The notes beneath the pieces were generated by a model. It was not told where the DNA came from. It ran no database searches and was given only the letters and a program-made list of their open reading frames with translations. Below are positions 34,135 through 46,284 of a stretch of 64,000 bases of DNA, piece by piece (positions within the stretch are counted from its first letter, which is position 1; every line of letters starts with the position of its first letter). The stretch lies in NCBI GenBank assembly GCA_025769875.1, contig JAGFNK010000248.1:1-64000 (forward strand), written 5' to 3'. The DNA comes from Russula earlei (lineage: Eukaryota; Basidiomycota; Agaricomycetes; Russulales; Russulaceae). Made by a program: the position numbers and the translations under genes.

Positions 34135-34303
34135 GTGCAGGGTTGATTACAAACTACAGGGACTATTCTAGACTCTTTGGTGTCATCCAATAGGGCTGTA
34201 AAGGCATAAACTTGCTTGTGTCAGCTTTTAGGAGTGACTGAGAGCATTACTCATCATTGTGGAGCAATGACACCATAATGATGTCACTGTGGAGTGCTTG
34301 GTG

Positions 34304-35185
34304 TGTTACAACATTTTCCTTTTATGCTTATTTCTCATCTTTGCTATGGACTGCTTCCTTCGTATGTCCCTTTACTTACTGGTCTCGTGATCTCTTATGT
34401 CTTGTGATCTCTTTTGTGTTATCATGTGATCCATACACATCTAGGTAATACTGGATTGCTGTTACTTTCCCTTTGTTTGGTTCTCTTTCCATTTATATAT
34501 TTACTTCTCAGTTTCAACTGTGCAATGCTGCACACCTACTGTGCAGCACAGTCACTTGGTTCTGACTCATTTGCGGCCTCATTTCTATGACTCCTATTTA
34601 TTATGACTCCTACTATATTAGTAGCACAGTCAAAGTGCAGCTACTGCTGCACTTCTCCTGTATATATAAGCTCAGTACTTTGTGACCAAAGCCCTAAGCT
34701 TGGTCTCTTGTAGAATCCAACCTACTCTTGTCCAAACATATCCGCCTGCAACCCACTTCACTCCTAATCCTCAAACCACATCCACCTCTCCATTTCATCA
34801 ACTCTTCACACACAGACACCATCTACCATCTACTCTTCGCCTCTCCCTTCCTCCCCTAAGAGTCTCTCTTCACTCTACTGAGAAGAGCTTTCCTCCTTTA
34901 AGACATACCTTCCTCTCACTGTGTGTTCAAGGTCTATGACAGACTTGAACGCATATAGCTAGTGGAACCAGCCCTAGTCTATCCCATTACAAACTTACCC
35001 TAGCTTCTCAACAGACCAAGTCATACTAGGAAGGGTCTATTGGCCATAACCTGTTCAGCATAAAACATTTCAACCACTGCAGGGATCCTTATTCTTTACA
35101 ATGGGAACCAGCCTGTTCATTTAAACACACTTTACTATCGACTTGACTTTAGGCTTAAGAACTGACGTGGCTCGTTACCATGACA
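34304..35185 (+). mobile_element. Solo LTR family G
   Basis: 882 bp, TGTTACAAC...TACCATGACA, perfect TSD TGGTG (34299-34303 and 35186-35190). Confidence 0.94.
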
Positions 35186-35452
35186 TGGTGAGCAGATAAG
35201 GTCAGTGTGGAGCTGCTCAGTCAGCCATGATGTCATTGGAGCTAGAAAATGTCATATTTGTTATGCAATGAGTTCTAGGAGTACATTCCACTGTTTTGGT
35301 TTCTTGGTGACTGAGTGGCCATGGCTGCCACATGGTGATTACACAATTTGGAAAGGGATGTCTAGTCATGCCACAGTACTCTTGTGATGACAATATCTTG
35401 TACCACAGGAGAAGTAGCCCATGAAGTAATAAGAGACAGATGTTAGGGATGA

Positions 35453-36085
35453 TGTTACAGCGTCGCGGCCATAAGAGCATTAGCTCAAGGTTCAATGGGG
35501 GCAAGTCCCTGTGACTTGGTTCAAGGGTTCAATGGGGCCGGCTCAAAGAGACCGGATCAGAGGTTTAGCATCTCAAGGCTGAGTCAGACAATGACTCAGT
35601 CCGCAGACAGAGTCGATCTCCTGGTTTCACAGAAGAGGAGGATGATGAGAGAGAAGCAGAGGAGGAAGAGGAACGCAAGGGTTCCTTGAGGTGTGCTCAG
35701 GTCAGGCAAGATGTAAGCCAGCACAAGCAAGTTGTGATTGAGAGAATGTACAGGGCAAGGGATGCGACAGGAAATGGGACAAAGCTAAGCTTCGGGCATT
35801 TCCCAGCTTCTACAGGCACTTAAATACTGTATGTAGCGAGGCTGTACAGTACCATAAGCAGAACAATAGATAAAGATGAGCCAGTAGCAAAAGTAACTTG
35901 ACAATGGATGAAACACAATAAGCGAAACACAATAGGTGAAACACAATAAGTGAAACACAATAGGTGAAACACAATAAGTGACCATCAGCATCAAGGGATG
36001 AAACGATAACCAAGGGGACGAGGGTGACAAGAGAAAAATAACAAAAGGAATTATGGATGGATTGACAAGGGGGTAGATCACAACA
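35453..36085 (-). mobile_element. Solo LTR family C
   Basis: 633 bp, TGTTACAGCGTCGCGGCC...TAGATCACAACA, perfect TSD GATGA (35448-35452 and 36086-36090). It is longer than the other C copies, in part because a short GTGAAACACAATA unit is repeated at about 35910-35980. Confidence 0.94.
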
Positions 36086-36166
36086 GATGAAGTGGGAAAG
36101 GTGTAGTTGTTTCCTAAGAAGAGTTCCTTCAGCTTTGTGGCCCAGTCCTGGTCTCAATTCACAACA

Positions 36167-37135
36167 CATGATGCAGGTGACAAAGACAGTGGTGATGTTT
36201 ATGGTCCCAGAGTAGAGGCCTATGTCAACCTATCAAAGATGTCACATAAGGATTGCATGATGCACTGTCACTAAGATATACTAAACAATGTTACAGTATT
36301 CAAAGTCTACCCAGAGGATATCTCCCTTGAAATTGCACAACCTGACCTCACTGAACTCATACAGCAATTTATCTATGATCAGCAGCATCATGACTCTCAT
36401 TACAAATCCAACATTAGTGTTTCTGACCCCCTAATATTTTATGGCAAGATAACTATCTACCCTTCAGCCATTGCTACATTCTATGCACCCAGCAACATCT
36501 CAGGCATTGGTGGCATGTGTTGTGAGTGTATACACACTGTGAAATCTTGGAGGAAGAGGCATGGTTGCTACAATACCATCTTTGTCAATACTGCCCCTTC
36601 CATTGAAGGTATGCAAGGGCTTGACATCACATGTGTGCAGCTTTTTTTCATTCTCTCATGTTGGTGTCAAATATCCCTGTGCTCTCATACATTGGTTCTC
36701 ACATGTGGGAAATTCAATGGATGATAACACAGGCATGTGGGTAGTTGAGCCAATTATGTTGGGCAATGGTGAAGCCTTTACCTTGATCATCCACCTCAAT
36801 ACAATTGTTTGAGCTTCACATCTTATTCTGGTATTCAGCCCCCAACATGTTTCAAAGTCTCTTTCATTCACAGATACACTTGATGCATTTTCCAGCTTCT
36901 ATATCAACAAATATGTTGATCACCATGCTTTTGAGATTGCTTTCTGATACACTACTTGTGATTGCTTTGATGGCTTACTTAAATTCCACACTTAGTGCCA
37001 CCCTTGCTTTTGCCCAGACTTGGCTTCCTTAGGTGTCTTGGTGAAGACCTCTTACTTGTTGAACTGGAACCCAAATGGATCAAGGAAGGCAGAAGACCTT
37101 CATACAAGGTTCTAGATCCACTCATAGATATTAAA
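36167..37135 (+). pseudogene. Plavaka-type transposase, part 3 (C-terminal)
   Basis: Continues from part 2 with VYGPRVEAYVNLSKMSHKDC, then FKVYPEDISLEIAQPDLTEL, YPSAIATFYAPSNISGIGG and NTGMWVVEP near 36735. These are conserved C-terminal blocks of Plavaka transposases. At least two frameshifts (near 36645 and 36710) and several stops are present. The end of the element, including its terminal repeats, could not be fixed. Confidence 0.82.
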
Positions 37136-38523
37136 TGTTAGACAGAACTATAGTAGTTACACATATGGGACTAGGGTTACACATACTACACTATCTATCA
37201 CAGGATGCAGCCTTATGCTGCATCTAGAATGTTTCCACATCACATGTCACTGAGTGCACAATATAGTGGACACCTGTAGTTACCTCTTTGGTCTTAGGAA
37301 CAGCCCTGGGTCATAGAGGTATAAATACCATACATGTAGATGAGTATATACATTGCTCTACACCCCAATATCACTTGAGCATTAGCACAACCTCTGTCAA
37401 GACTCACTGTTGAACAATCCAGTTCAATATCAAGGGGTAAGTTCAAAGATGAGTCAATAGACATCCAAGATGGTGTGGGAAAGAAGAAGAGTCCAAAGCA
37501 GTACAAAGTACCAAAGAGGTATGGTTACTGGTAGAGTTGAGCAGGTACACAGGAAAGAGGCCAGAATGGTCACAAGGGGACAGTCCTTAAAGGAGTATCC
37601 CAGGGAAAGAGAGTGCCATAAACAAATGGACAGTCTGAAGACTGTCCATTACTTTATTGAGCACTTATATACTACAAGAAGATTGCTAAATAGGGAACAA
37701 GTCTTAACCTTGTTATCAAGCACAATAGACAGAAGAGCAAGAAGTCAGGGTGTGCTTACTGAGCATGCTCAGTCATCCTCAGTAAGCCACTGAGTAAGAA
37801 GGCTCATCCTGATGAGTAAGAGTCTTTACTGTCCATGTGTTTACTTCTTTAGTACATGTGCCAAGTACCTGATTCATTTCTTGTTAGTTAGTTTAGGGCT
37901 GGTCATTTGAGGACTTGTAGTTTGGTGTAAGGAATAGAGTTGCTTATAAGGCCCCTTATATAGTTCTTATTAGGGTCCTTAGAGTCAACCCTAATACTTA
38001 TATTAAGGTCCTTAGTATTGTTTCATAGTTTGTTCTAAGGTTATTAGAGTTAGTCTGATAACACGTTGTAGGGCTGTTAGTGTCTTGTTAGTGCCTCTTG
38101 TAGAGCACTTAGAGTCATCCTAAAGGGTCTTTAGAGAAGCTATAATGCTGTCCTTTATTGCTAAAAGGGGTGCCATTAAGTGGGGCTTGCTGTATGTCGA
38201 TTGTGCCAAGAATCGCTTGCACAACAATGTGCACGCGATATTGTGGACACCTCTACTTACCCCTTTTGTCCGTGTGAACAGGGTGACACCATAGAGGCTA
38301 GGTTTCCTCTCATAAGGAAGGGTCCTTCAAGGGCCCTCTCCGGGAAATGGTTCATGACAACCTCTAAGGTGGGTTGCTCAGCCTGTTTGCTGTGCTCTAT
38401 GCTGTGCAACATCACTTGCCTTTCTGTGGGCTTACAACAACTTGATGTACTTGACATTGCCTTGATTTGCTTACTTGTCTTAGATACTCTTACATTTACT
38501 TGATGTGCTTAACGTTGGGCTTA
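37136..38523 (+). other. Unassigned LTR-like segment around LTR M5
   Basis: Starts TGTTAGACAG and holds a TATA-like GGTATAAATACC at about 37317, suggesting yet another LTR. LTR M5 splits it, and TIR element 2 is inserted in its continuation (38365-38523, then 41503 onward). I found no matching end or TSD. No coding sequence is recognised. Confidence 0.35.
37395..38359 (-). mobile_element. Solo LTR family M (M5), reference uninterrupted copy
   Basis: 965 bp, TGTCAAGACTCACTG...GGTTCATGACA, perfect TSD ACCTC (37390-37394 and 38360-38364). It shows the empty version of the site where TIR element 1 landed in M1. Confidence 0.95.
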
Positions 38524-39076
38524 TTGCCATTTTCAGCACACTTGGCGGAGCTTGAATTCCACCCAAATCGGCACAGAAACCCCCTCAAACATGCGGGATG
38601 AATATCTCCCTCAAAACCGCTTCATTTCATATGAAATTTATTGTCCCTGAATCGCCTGAATGAGGGCTAGGCAGCCCCATTGTTTTCATGAGATTTGAGT
38701 GAGAATTGGTGGAGCTGGACTCAAGCCACCTCCACATGTGTATTAGATGAATTACAACTCAAAATCATGGTCTATATCTATTATGTTTCCCTCATGTTGT
38801 ACCCATGGGCTGTCTTGAGGCAGCCCCATAGTGTTTTTGACTCAAGTGTTGTGGTGTGCAACATTGTTTCCAGTGTGATCGGAGTCACAGCCAGCCACTC
38901 ATCACCCCTCTCACCTCTCCATTCTGACCATCCTTTGCCCTCATTCCCACCACGCCTGCTGTCTCAGCCGCATCAGTCGTGCTGCTCCCTTCCAACTCAC
39001 CTTCGGCCCTCCACACCCACAGTTGCAGCCACGCCAGTCACACTGCCTGCATTGACCTGCCATCAGTCTTCATTGT

Positions 39077-40173
39077 GTGCCGCACTCCACCATCAGCATG
39101 CCAACTCTGTTAGAATACCTCAAGCTCAAGTGGGATCTGGAGGACCTCATCACCTCCTCGTCAAGACTCCGCATGTGTGACCAGGAAGATGTAGACAAAT
39201 ACTACCAGAGTTTAAGGGCAATCTGTGGCCCCTCATCCATGCACGCCACCTGTGCTACGAAGATTGTGATGATTCATTCTGGCTTGGACTCCACCCAGAC
39301 AACCGCTGGATGGTCTTCCAATGTCTCGGCCCCTGGCGCATGAACGAACAGCAGAGGCACTTTGTCGATTTCTGAGAAGTGTTCGACACACTGGTCAAGA
39401 TATTCTCTCAGCATCCTTGCAACATTCAGTGGGAACACGAACTCGGTTCTTGCGATGAAGACAAAAACAAAGATGATTACATCTACCCCATGCCCACACC
39501 AGCTCCTGCCGTTGTCCCTGCATTGCCCATCATCGCATTCATGTCACCCAGTCCCATTGCCCCTGCAGTTCCCACCTCATCTGCCATTCCCGTCACTTTG
39601 TTCACTGCTGCCATCTTTGACTCACCAGCCCCACCTGCCTCTGCCATCCCAGCATCACCCACATCCACCATCATCGCCACCTCATACATCCCCGCCGCCT
39701 TAGCCTCAGCCTCGCCCACCAATGTTTTAGCGCCACCCGCCACTTCAGCCCTCACAGCCTCATCTGCCACCCCTGCCTTCATCTCATCTGCTCCCGCGCC
39801 CTCAGTCATCTCATCACCCTCAGTCTCATCTGTTGCCTTGTCCACCGCCATTCTGGGACTAGTCCCAGCCATTGCTCCATCCCCACCATCCACCGCCATG
39901 CCTTCCATCATCACCTCCACTCCGTCCACCTACGTCGTTGCCCCACCTCCATTTGGCGCTGCCTTCCCGATCTCACCCTCAGCCTTTGTCTCAGCGCCAG
40001 CTGCCTTAGTAGTAGTTTTGCACAACACCAGCACCACAGCTCCATCACCACCTCTCATCATCAGCACCACCCCAGAAGACCAAGAAGGCCCCGGCCACAA
40101 ACTTAGCCACAACACGCCACAACAGGAGCAGAAGCCGCCACCACACCACTGCCACAGGAGAAGCAGCCACTGA
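39077..40173 (+). pseudogene. Gag-like plus Pro/Ala/Ser/Thr-rich ORF carried in TIR element 2
   Basis: Homologue of the ORF in TIR element 1. The gag-like part (MPTLLEYLKLKWDLEDL, then DVDKYYQSL) is shifted out of frame near 39210 and back by about 39380, with a TGA at 39373. The 265-codon remainder (39379-40173) is a Pro/Ala/Ser/Thr-rich chain ending in TTPEDQEGPGHKLSHNTPQQ. The low-complexity composition prevents any domain call. Confidence 0.5.
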
Positions 40174-40690
40174 CGCCAACAGCACACTGCATGCCACCTC
40201 CCACATCACCTCCCTGTCCATTTGTGCAATCTCGCCCATGTCTGCTGTCAACACCTGCAGTGGAGGTGACCCTGCCACCACCATCGCAAGACAACAATTG
40301 CCACCACCGTCGCAAGCTGCCCCACACATCCTCCTTCTCAAGTCCTCACCACCTATGCCTCTGTCTACGAACTCATGCTCGCCGCCTATGCCTCCACTCC
40401 TCGTCCACGCCTGCTGCCAATGCCTGCAATGGAGATGACCATGCTGCTGCCGCCGCAAGACAACACCACTGCCATGCAGCAGCCATCTCGTCACCACCAT
40501 CCTCGTCTCCATCACCTCCATCTCCCATTGCGTTCACCTCTTCCATTGTCACCATCACTGATTGCCGCCTTCACGCCTTCCAGCAGCACAAGCAGCCACC
40601 ACTGCCACCTCAGTTCAGATGCAAAAGGCTCAAAACACTCGCATTCAGATGCTTGACCGAGGACAGTCAAAGTTTCAAGCCCCTGGGAGG

Positions 40691-41085
40691 TGTAAGGTAG
40701 CCATATGGCTCGCCATGGAATGACATGTGGGAAATGCAATAGGACATGACACCTCCTCCTATCCTTTGCCACCTCCCTCTCGTTCTAGGCCATCCACCAG
40801 CCACACACCACAAGCCACCTCATGTGTGACATCGAGACCTCAATCGCATCGCCCAGCCCTCGCCACTGATTACGCGTGCATGCCACACCCTGCACACGTG
40901 ACGTGTTCATGTCTCAAGCCTTTCATGACTGCCTCAACCATCTCGACCAGTCTTGATTCACTTTCATGCCTTTCATCTCTAGTACCTCTCTCCTGTATAT
41001 AAAAACACCCTAGCTACTCTGTAGTAGAAAGAGTTCAGAATAGGACCCCTCTTTGCAACCCACTCCTCTCTGTCTGTGAAAAACA
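40691..41085 (+). repeat. LTR-A-like block inside TIR element 2
   Basis: Sense-oriented copy of the block at 20743-21134: TGTAAGGTAGCC...TGTGAAAAACA, with CTGTATATAAAAACACC as a TATA region near 40994. It occupies the same place relative to the TIR as in element 1, so it was present before the two copies separated. Confidence 0.6.
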
Positions 41086-41502
41086 AGAAGGATGGTCGGA
41101 ATGGAGAGGCAGGAGGGGTGATGAGTGGCTGGCAACAACTCTGATTGCACTGGAATCAATGTTGCACACCACAACACTTGAGGCAAAAACACTATGGGGC
41201 TGCCTCAAGACAGCCCATGGGTACAACATGAGGGAGAAATAATAGATATAGACCACAATTTTGAGTTGTAATTCATCTAATACACATGTGGAGGTGGCTT
41301 GAGTCCAGCTCCACCAATTCTCACTTAAATCTCATGAACACAATGGGGCTGCCTAGCCCTCATTCAGGCGATTCAGGGACAATATGTTTTATGTGAATTG
41401 AAGCTGTTTTGAGGGAGATATTTGCCCCGCACATTTGAGAGGGTTTTCTGCACCGATTTGGGTGGAATTCAAACTCTGCCAAGTGCACTGAAAATGGCAA
41501 TA

Positions 41503-41984
41503 ATTTGCTTACTTGTTTCATGTAGACTTACAGACCAATTGTCTGAGCAGAAAATAAGCAGCTTGAGTGATTTGACAGGCTTAATGATGAGATAAGCCCA
41601 TTAAGTCAGCTAAGTTTTTTTTTTTGGATTTTGCTGATGAGCAAGCATGTCATCAAGGCAGCACATGTGTCACTGATGTGTGGGTGCACCTGCTTGTGCA
41701 ACTTTTATTGTTGGACGTGCAGCCACCTGGTGGCATGTGTACAGACAAAGCTGGACCGTACATGTAAATATTCAAATTAGTTGTTGTTTGTATTTTCCCT
41801 CAGTCTTTCACACACAAGACTGAGCAAAGCTTCCTTTAGCTTCAACATTTATATGTGCAGCTCTGGTGCAAATGGGGCTGCAAGCACCCAGGTTGTTGAG
41901 CTCAACTCCAAGTTTGACACTGACACATCATGTGTAACCCCATGTATGCAAATATGCAAATCACAACAGAAAACAAAATATATA
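41503..41984. other. No recognisable gene
   Basis: AT-rich sequence between TIR element 2 and the large inverted repeat R. It holds a T-run at about 41610. A short open stretch at 41781-42089 runs into repeat R; I see no domain in it. Confidence 0.4.
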
Positions 41985-42530
41985 TTACTGTCATTTTCAT
42001 GTGACCTTGCACTGGCCATTTTTGGATGTCATTTCAAGTGCGAAATCAAAACTGCTATATCTCAACAGCTTCTCAACAGATTGCCTTGAAACTTTGACAG
42101 TAGAACCTTATATACTGTATCTAGGTGCAGCTAAAATATGGGAGCATAATATTTAGACCTTGAAATGTTGATTTTCAGGTGCTGACATCGGTGCAAAACT
42201 TTGAACTGCCATATCTCAACTGTTTCTCAATCGATTGACTTGAAACTTCGATAATGGGATCTCATGCACTGTATCTAGGTGCAGTCCAAGAGTTGGGGTC
42301 TAATTTTTAGTTCTTGAAGTTTCGATTTTTGGGTGTGATCTGAGTGCAAAATTTCGAACTGCCATATCTCAACTGTTTCTCAATAGATTGCCTTGAAACT
42401 TGGACAGTAGAACCTTATATACTGTGTCTAGGTGCAGCTAAAATATGGGAGCCTAATGTTCAGTTCCTGAAATTTCGATTTTTGGGTGCCGATCTGCATG
42501 CAAAATTTCGGACCTGCCATATCCATATGA
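41985..42530. repeat. Inverted repeat R, left arm: tandem units of about 152 bp
   Basis: Three and a half units, each with the signature ATATCTCAACTGTTTCTCAA (about 42056, 42210 and 42363, with a truncated copy at 42524). Each continues into TTGAAACTT and CTGTATCTAGGTGCAG. Spacing is 153-161 bp. The array is matched in reverse order by the right arm. Confidence 0.85.
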
Positions 42531-44989
42531 TCCCTCCTGGCCTGCTCCTTCGTTACTACTTCCTTCGCTCTTATCCTAAGCACACTCTATGAGCCTGGTC
42601 AAGGATATATGGGCCGTTCTTCTCTATATGGATGGGTAACCAGCTCTTTGTCGTGATTTTGAATGCACAAATTGACTTGCTGGTCAACAACGGTGCCATG
42701 CAGATGATGTTTCCTCTGCAGGCGACAGCATCAACGGATCACCATGCAGCTACTTTCCCTCAAGGCCATCCAAGGATACTCCTCTGTCTTTTATTATGAA
42801 ACCCACATCTTAACTCAATCAATGTATCACCAAACAAAGAAGGGAGTATTGCTGATCAGCCCAGGGAACTTCGTCAGTCAGTTTGTCTTGAAGTAGGCAA
42901 CTACATCTCTTGTCTTTGCCTCTATGTGGAGGGTCTAATAGATGCCATGTGCTACTTGCAGTAACAATATTGCTCGCAACATGGAAAGGTTCCACTCTAG
43001 ATCCTCTGACAGAGCATGCGCTAGCGATCACTACTGAGTTAATGAATCTCACAGGTAACTTGTTCATCCCCAGTCATGGGCCTTCCTCCATACTACGATC
43101 ATCCCCCTCGCCACCATCTTCTGCTCGCACCTCTTCCGCTCACACTCTCACAAGGTTGTGGAGCCTTCCAATATCGCCCATAGGCACCCAAATGAGCGTG
43201 TCACCTCACCTGAGCCTCCGCGGAGATTTCAAGCCAAGGAACGTGGCAAACGTACACCAAATCATACACGTGCATCCTCACCATACCTCCCTGACAGCCG
43301 TGAACCGCGCTGACTCGAGTTATAAATCATTCTCTTGTTGATCCCACAAGCAGTTGCTGCAGCTCCATGCTTGTTGCCGATGGTGGTCCCGGTGCCGGAC
43401 GCGAGAGCACGTCATCATGCCACCTCCCGACCTTGACCTCAAGGCAAAGCGTCCACTGATAACTTGGATACAGAACCCCCCCTCTTGCCCCCACTCGATT
43501 CCTTCATGCCCCAGTGTCACCCTGAGTTGAGCAAGGTCAGTCCTTGTCCAGCTCCATGAACCCAAGTGTGCCCTTCTAAAGAGGCCCTTCCCAATATCAA
43601 CTACAATGAGCGTGGACTCGTCAGATGAGGACAACGATGGTGGTGGGCTCCCAGCTTCTGGCCTCATGGCACCCTGGGAGGTACTGCGTGAGTTGGCTGA
43701 TGTCGCCATTCAATGGGCTGCCAAGGCAAGTCAATGCAAACACCCTTTCAGCTTATTTCATTCTTATGCCACCATTGTAGGAGAGTGGCAAAGCAAGCGA
43801 ACCGCAAAGTCGCATGAGGTCGCCTTCTCCAGACCCCAGGTCAAGACATCGACCATCCAAAAAATGGAGGGTCCATCAGATGCCATGGCACCCTGTGTCC
43901 TCAAATTCCCTGACTGTATGCAAAACCTCCTCTAAGCAGTCCTGTAAGGTGTCTGAGCCCGCTGACTGGGAAACTCACATGACTTGCACTTGCCCCCACC
44001 TCCCTCATGTCCCTTGCCCACATGTCTTCCTTTCCCTTTGTCTCTCGTCTCCCTTCCCCTCCTATCATCCCTCCAACTATTGTCATTCCTTTCCCTCTTT
44101 TCACTTACCTCTCATGCGCTCCTCTCAACGTCATTCCCTCGCATCGCCCACTCTACGCCCAGGAACAGCGACGACACCTCAGCTCGATCGCCTCCGACTT
44201 CACCCACACCTCACGCTCCCTCATCTACATTCATCCCCTGCGCCACTAGTATCTTTGTCTGCTTCATGCTCCCCACCCTTTTGTCATATCACTCTTGCCT
44301 GTCATCGACTCCCTTTCAATCCCACTCTTGCCCCTTTCATCATTGTCTCTCAAGCATCGTCCTCGCCCCCGCCACATGCATATGTATGGACTCAGATGAC
44401 ACACACACAGACGTCATTGCCACTCGATCCGAGGGCTCACTGCCCACAGTGCCTCACCCTGTCATCCTCGCCACACTGCCCTGTGCTCACGGACTCGCAG
44501 TTGGAGCAGTAGGATTCTTATGCCATTGTCTTCTCATCCATGTTTTTGATTACCTAGTTCTCACCCCACCTTTCTTCTACAGTATTTAAGGCTAGTAGCT
44601 ACAGTCTCGAATATGAGGGAGCTTTTGCCTCTGCATTAAAATGTCTCATCTGCCTGTGTGAACCATTCCCTCGAGAACACACACACCCCATCTCGCATGC
44701 GTGCATGTGCGTTGTGTTCCGGGGCACGACCTTGCTCTCCCCTGCTCCCTTCCGCTCCTACCTGCCCTCGGATCAAGCCCCACATACTCCGCATGCCCAA
44801 CCTGGCACACTACAGTCCGGAGACCTGCTATCATCCTGCCAGTGATGTTTTCCGTCTGTCTCACTGTATTTTCCTTGCTGTGGTTGCACGCTACAGCTGT
44901 AAATAGTCATGTGTAGAGATATCCTATTGTGCTCGGGGTTGGTCAGCACCCCAAAACGTGAAAATTTAACAAGTGAAACCCATTATTTG
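42531..44989. other. Spacer of inverted repeat R, C/T-rich and coding-like
   Basis: About 2.46 kb between the R arms, richer in CpG than the flanking LTRs. It includes a transcription-factor-like fragment (43606-44012), a long C/T-rich stretch (43985-44560) and a promoter-like CAGTATTTAAGGC at 44581. The part from 42531 to 43605 contains open stretches (such as CLEVGNYISCLCLYVEGLID near 42885) that I cannot assign. Confidence 0.45.
43606..44012 (+). pseudogene. Fragment resembling the linker of a fungal Zn2Cys6 transcription factor
   Basis: Frame from ATG 43606 reads SVDSSDEDNDGGG, then GLMAPWEVLRELADVAIQ. A possible intron (about 43728-43781, GCAAGT...TTGTAG) leads to SEPQSRMRSPSPDPRSRHRP and a basic stretch. 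The APWEVLR-LADVAI block followed by a SPSP/RPSKR stretch is reminiscent of the region after the zinc cluster in Agaricomycete Zn2Cys6 regulators. No cysteine cluster is present here, so at most it is a captured fragment. The recognition is from memory and weak. Confidence 0.35.
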
Positions 44990-45600
44990 GCTGTATCTAG
45001 ATACAGTACATGAGATGATACTGTCCAAGTTTCAAGCCAATCCATTGAGAAATAGTTGAGATATGGCAGTTCAAAATTTTGCATGCAGATTGGCACCCAA
45101 AAATCAAAACTTCAGGAACTGAACACTAGGCTCCCATATTTTAGCTGCACATAGACACAGTATATAAGGTTCTACTGTCCAAGTTTCAAGGCAATCTATT
45201 AACAGTTGAGATATGGCAGTTCGAAATTTTGCACTCAGATCACGCCCAAAAATCGAAACTTCAAGAACGAAGAATTAGACCCCAACTCTTGGGCTGCACC
45301 TAGATACAGTACATGAGATCCCATTATCGAAGTTTCAAGTCAATCGATTGAGAAACAGTTAAGATATGGCAATTCAAAGTTTTGCACCCATGTCAGCACC
45401 TGAAAATCAACATTTCAAGAACTGAATATTATGCTCCCATATTTTAGCTGCACCTAGATACAGTATATAAGGTTCTACTGTCAAAGTTTCAAGGCAATCT
45501 GTATCTGTTGAGAAGCTGTTGAGATATAGCAGTTTTGATTTCACACTTGAAATGACATCCAAAAATGGCAAGTGCAAGGTCATGTGAAAACGACAGTAAT
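44990..45600. repeat. Inverted repeat R, right arm: four tandem units of about 152 bp
   Basis: Units carry the complementary signature GTTGAGATATGGCAG at about 45056, 45207, 45359 and 45521, the mirror image of the left arm. Outermost bases (GGTCATGTGAAAACGACAGTAAT at the right, its complement at the left) are also conserved, so the whole 3.6 kb may be one TIR element. I could not read a convincing TSD. Confidence 0.82.
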
Positions 45601-45912
45601 TTATTATATACATCATATCACTTTGATCACACCTGTCACTTCTGTCACTCTTGGAAAATCCTGAAATCCAGCTTCATGTTCAAGATTCAAGAAATTTTGG
45701 TTGGTAAATGGGCAAAGGGACTATCATGTTACTGTATAGCAGCAAAGGAGTGTTTTAATGCAACACAAATGAAGGAAATTGCCTTGGAAATGAATGAAAT
45801 AGCTGTGCCCATCATCTCTGATGATGAGCACAGCACAATTGATCACATCAATGGTATGGGAAGCTGTGCTGACAAGTTTGTTGAGAGCAGGGTTGCACAG
45901 GCTGGTCACTGA
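45565..45912 (+). CDS. Short ORF of unknown function next to repeat R
   Basis: 116-codon open frame, partly overlapping the right arm of R. The C-terminal part (VGKWAKGLSCYCIAAKECF, then EIALEMNEIAVPIISDDEH) is complex enough to be a protein remnant, but I do not recognise it. It could be a transposase fragment. Confidence 0.25.
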   Translation: MASARSCENDSNLLYTSYHFDHTCHFCHSWKILKSSFMFKIQEILVGKWAKGLSCYCIAAKECFNATQMKEIALEMNEIAVPIISDDEHSTIDHINGMGSCADKFVESRVAQAGH

Positions 45913-45959
45913 GGCCAGGAACTTAGATATTGACTTGTTAATTAGTTAATTCAAGTCTG

Positions 45960-46284
45960 GGTTTGGGGGAATTATTTAGGATGCCCCACTATGGGCTCTC
46001 AGTGTGCGGCGAATGCCAGGTGTCAGAGCCAGGCCACTTTTTAATCAATCGTACCGCCTTTCGATCAGATCAGATTTCCTTCACCCCGATCACAGTTATT
46101 TGGCCTGATCTCGTACAGGGGACTCGCCAATGAGGTACAAATGCTGGCATACCCGAACTCTCCAGTTCTAGCTGTCTTCCTCTTCATTCCATACTTGGCG
46201 CTGGTCACCAAGACACTTTCCCTACTTTCATCACGACTTCCACGACTGCCTCACTTTTAATCGACCATCGCGTTCAAAGGTCCA
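45960..46284 (+). promoter_or_regulatory. Likely promoter and C/T-rich leader of the secreted-protein gene
   Basis: The sequence changes character at about 45960: CpG dinucleotides become common and LTR similarity ends. A C/T-rich stretch (46170-46260) precedes the ATG, as in many basidiomycete leaders. No clear TATA box. Confidence 0.4.

Larger units (their letters stand above)
32245..36166 (-). mobile_element. Solo LTR family F holding four further solo LTRs
   Basis: TGTCAAGACAC...AATTCACAACA with perfect TSD CATGA (32240-32244 and 36167-36171). After removing nested M, C, G and C with their TSDs the net length is 831 bp, matching the 829-bp copy at 15608. The Plavaka frame continues across it. 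Confidence 0.93.
38524..41500. mobile_element. TIR element 2
   Basis: 2977 bp starting TTGCCATTTTCAGC and ending ...GAAAATGGCAA, with TA on both sides (38522-38523 and 41501-41502). Arms are about 38524-38940 and 41090-41500. The inside is the same gag-like plus low-complexity sequence as TIR element 1, in the opposite orientation, plus an LTR-A-like block. No transposase. Confidence 0.9.

Noticed and set aside
42910..43341. 144-codon plus-strand ORF in the R spacer as a gene
   Set aside because: No recognisable domain, mixed low-complexity composition, and competing open frames; left as part of the spacer.
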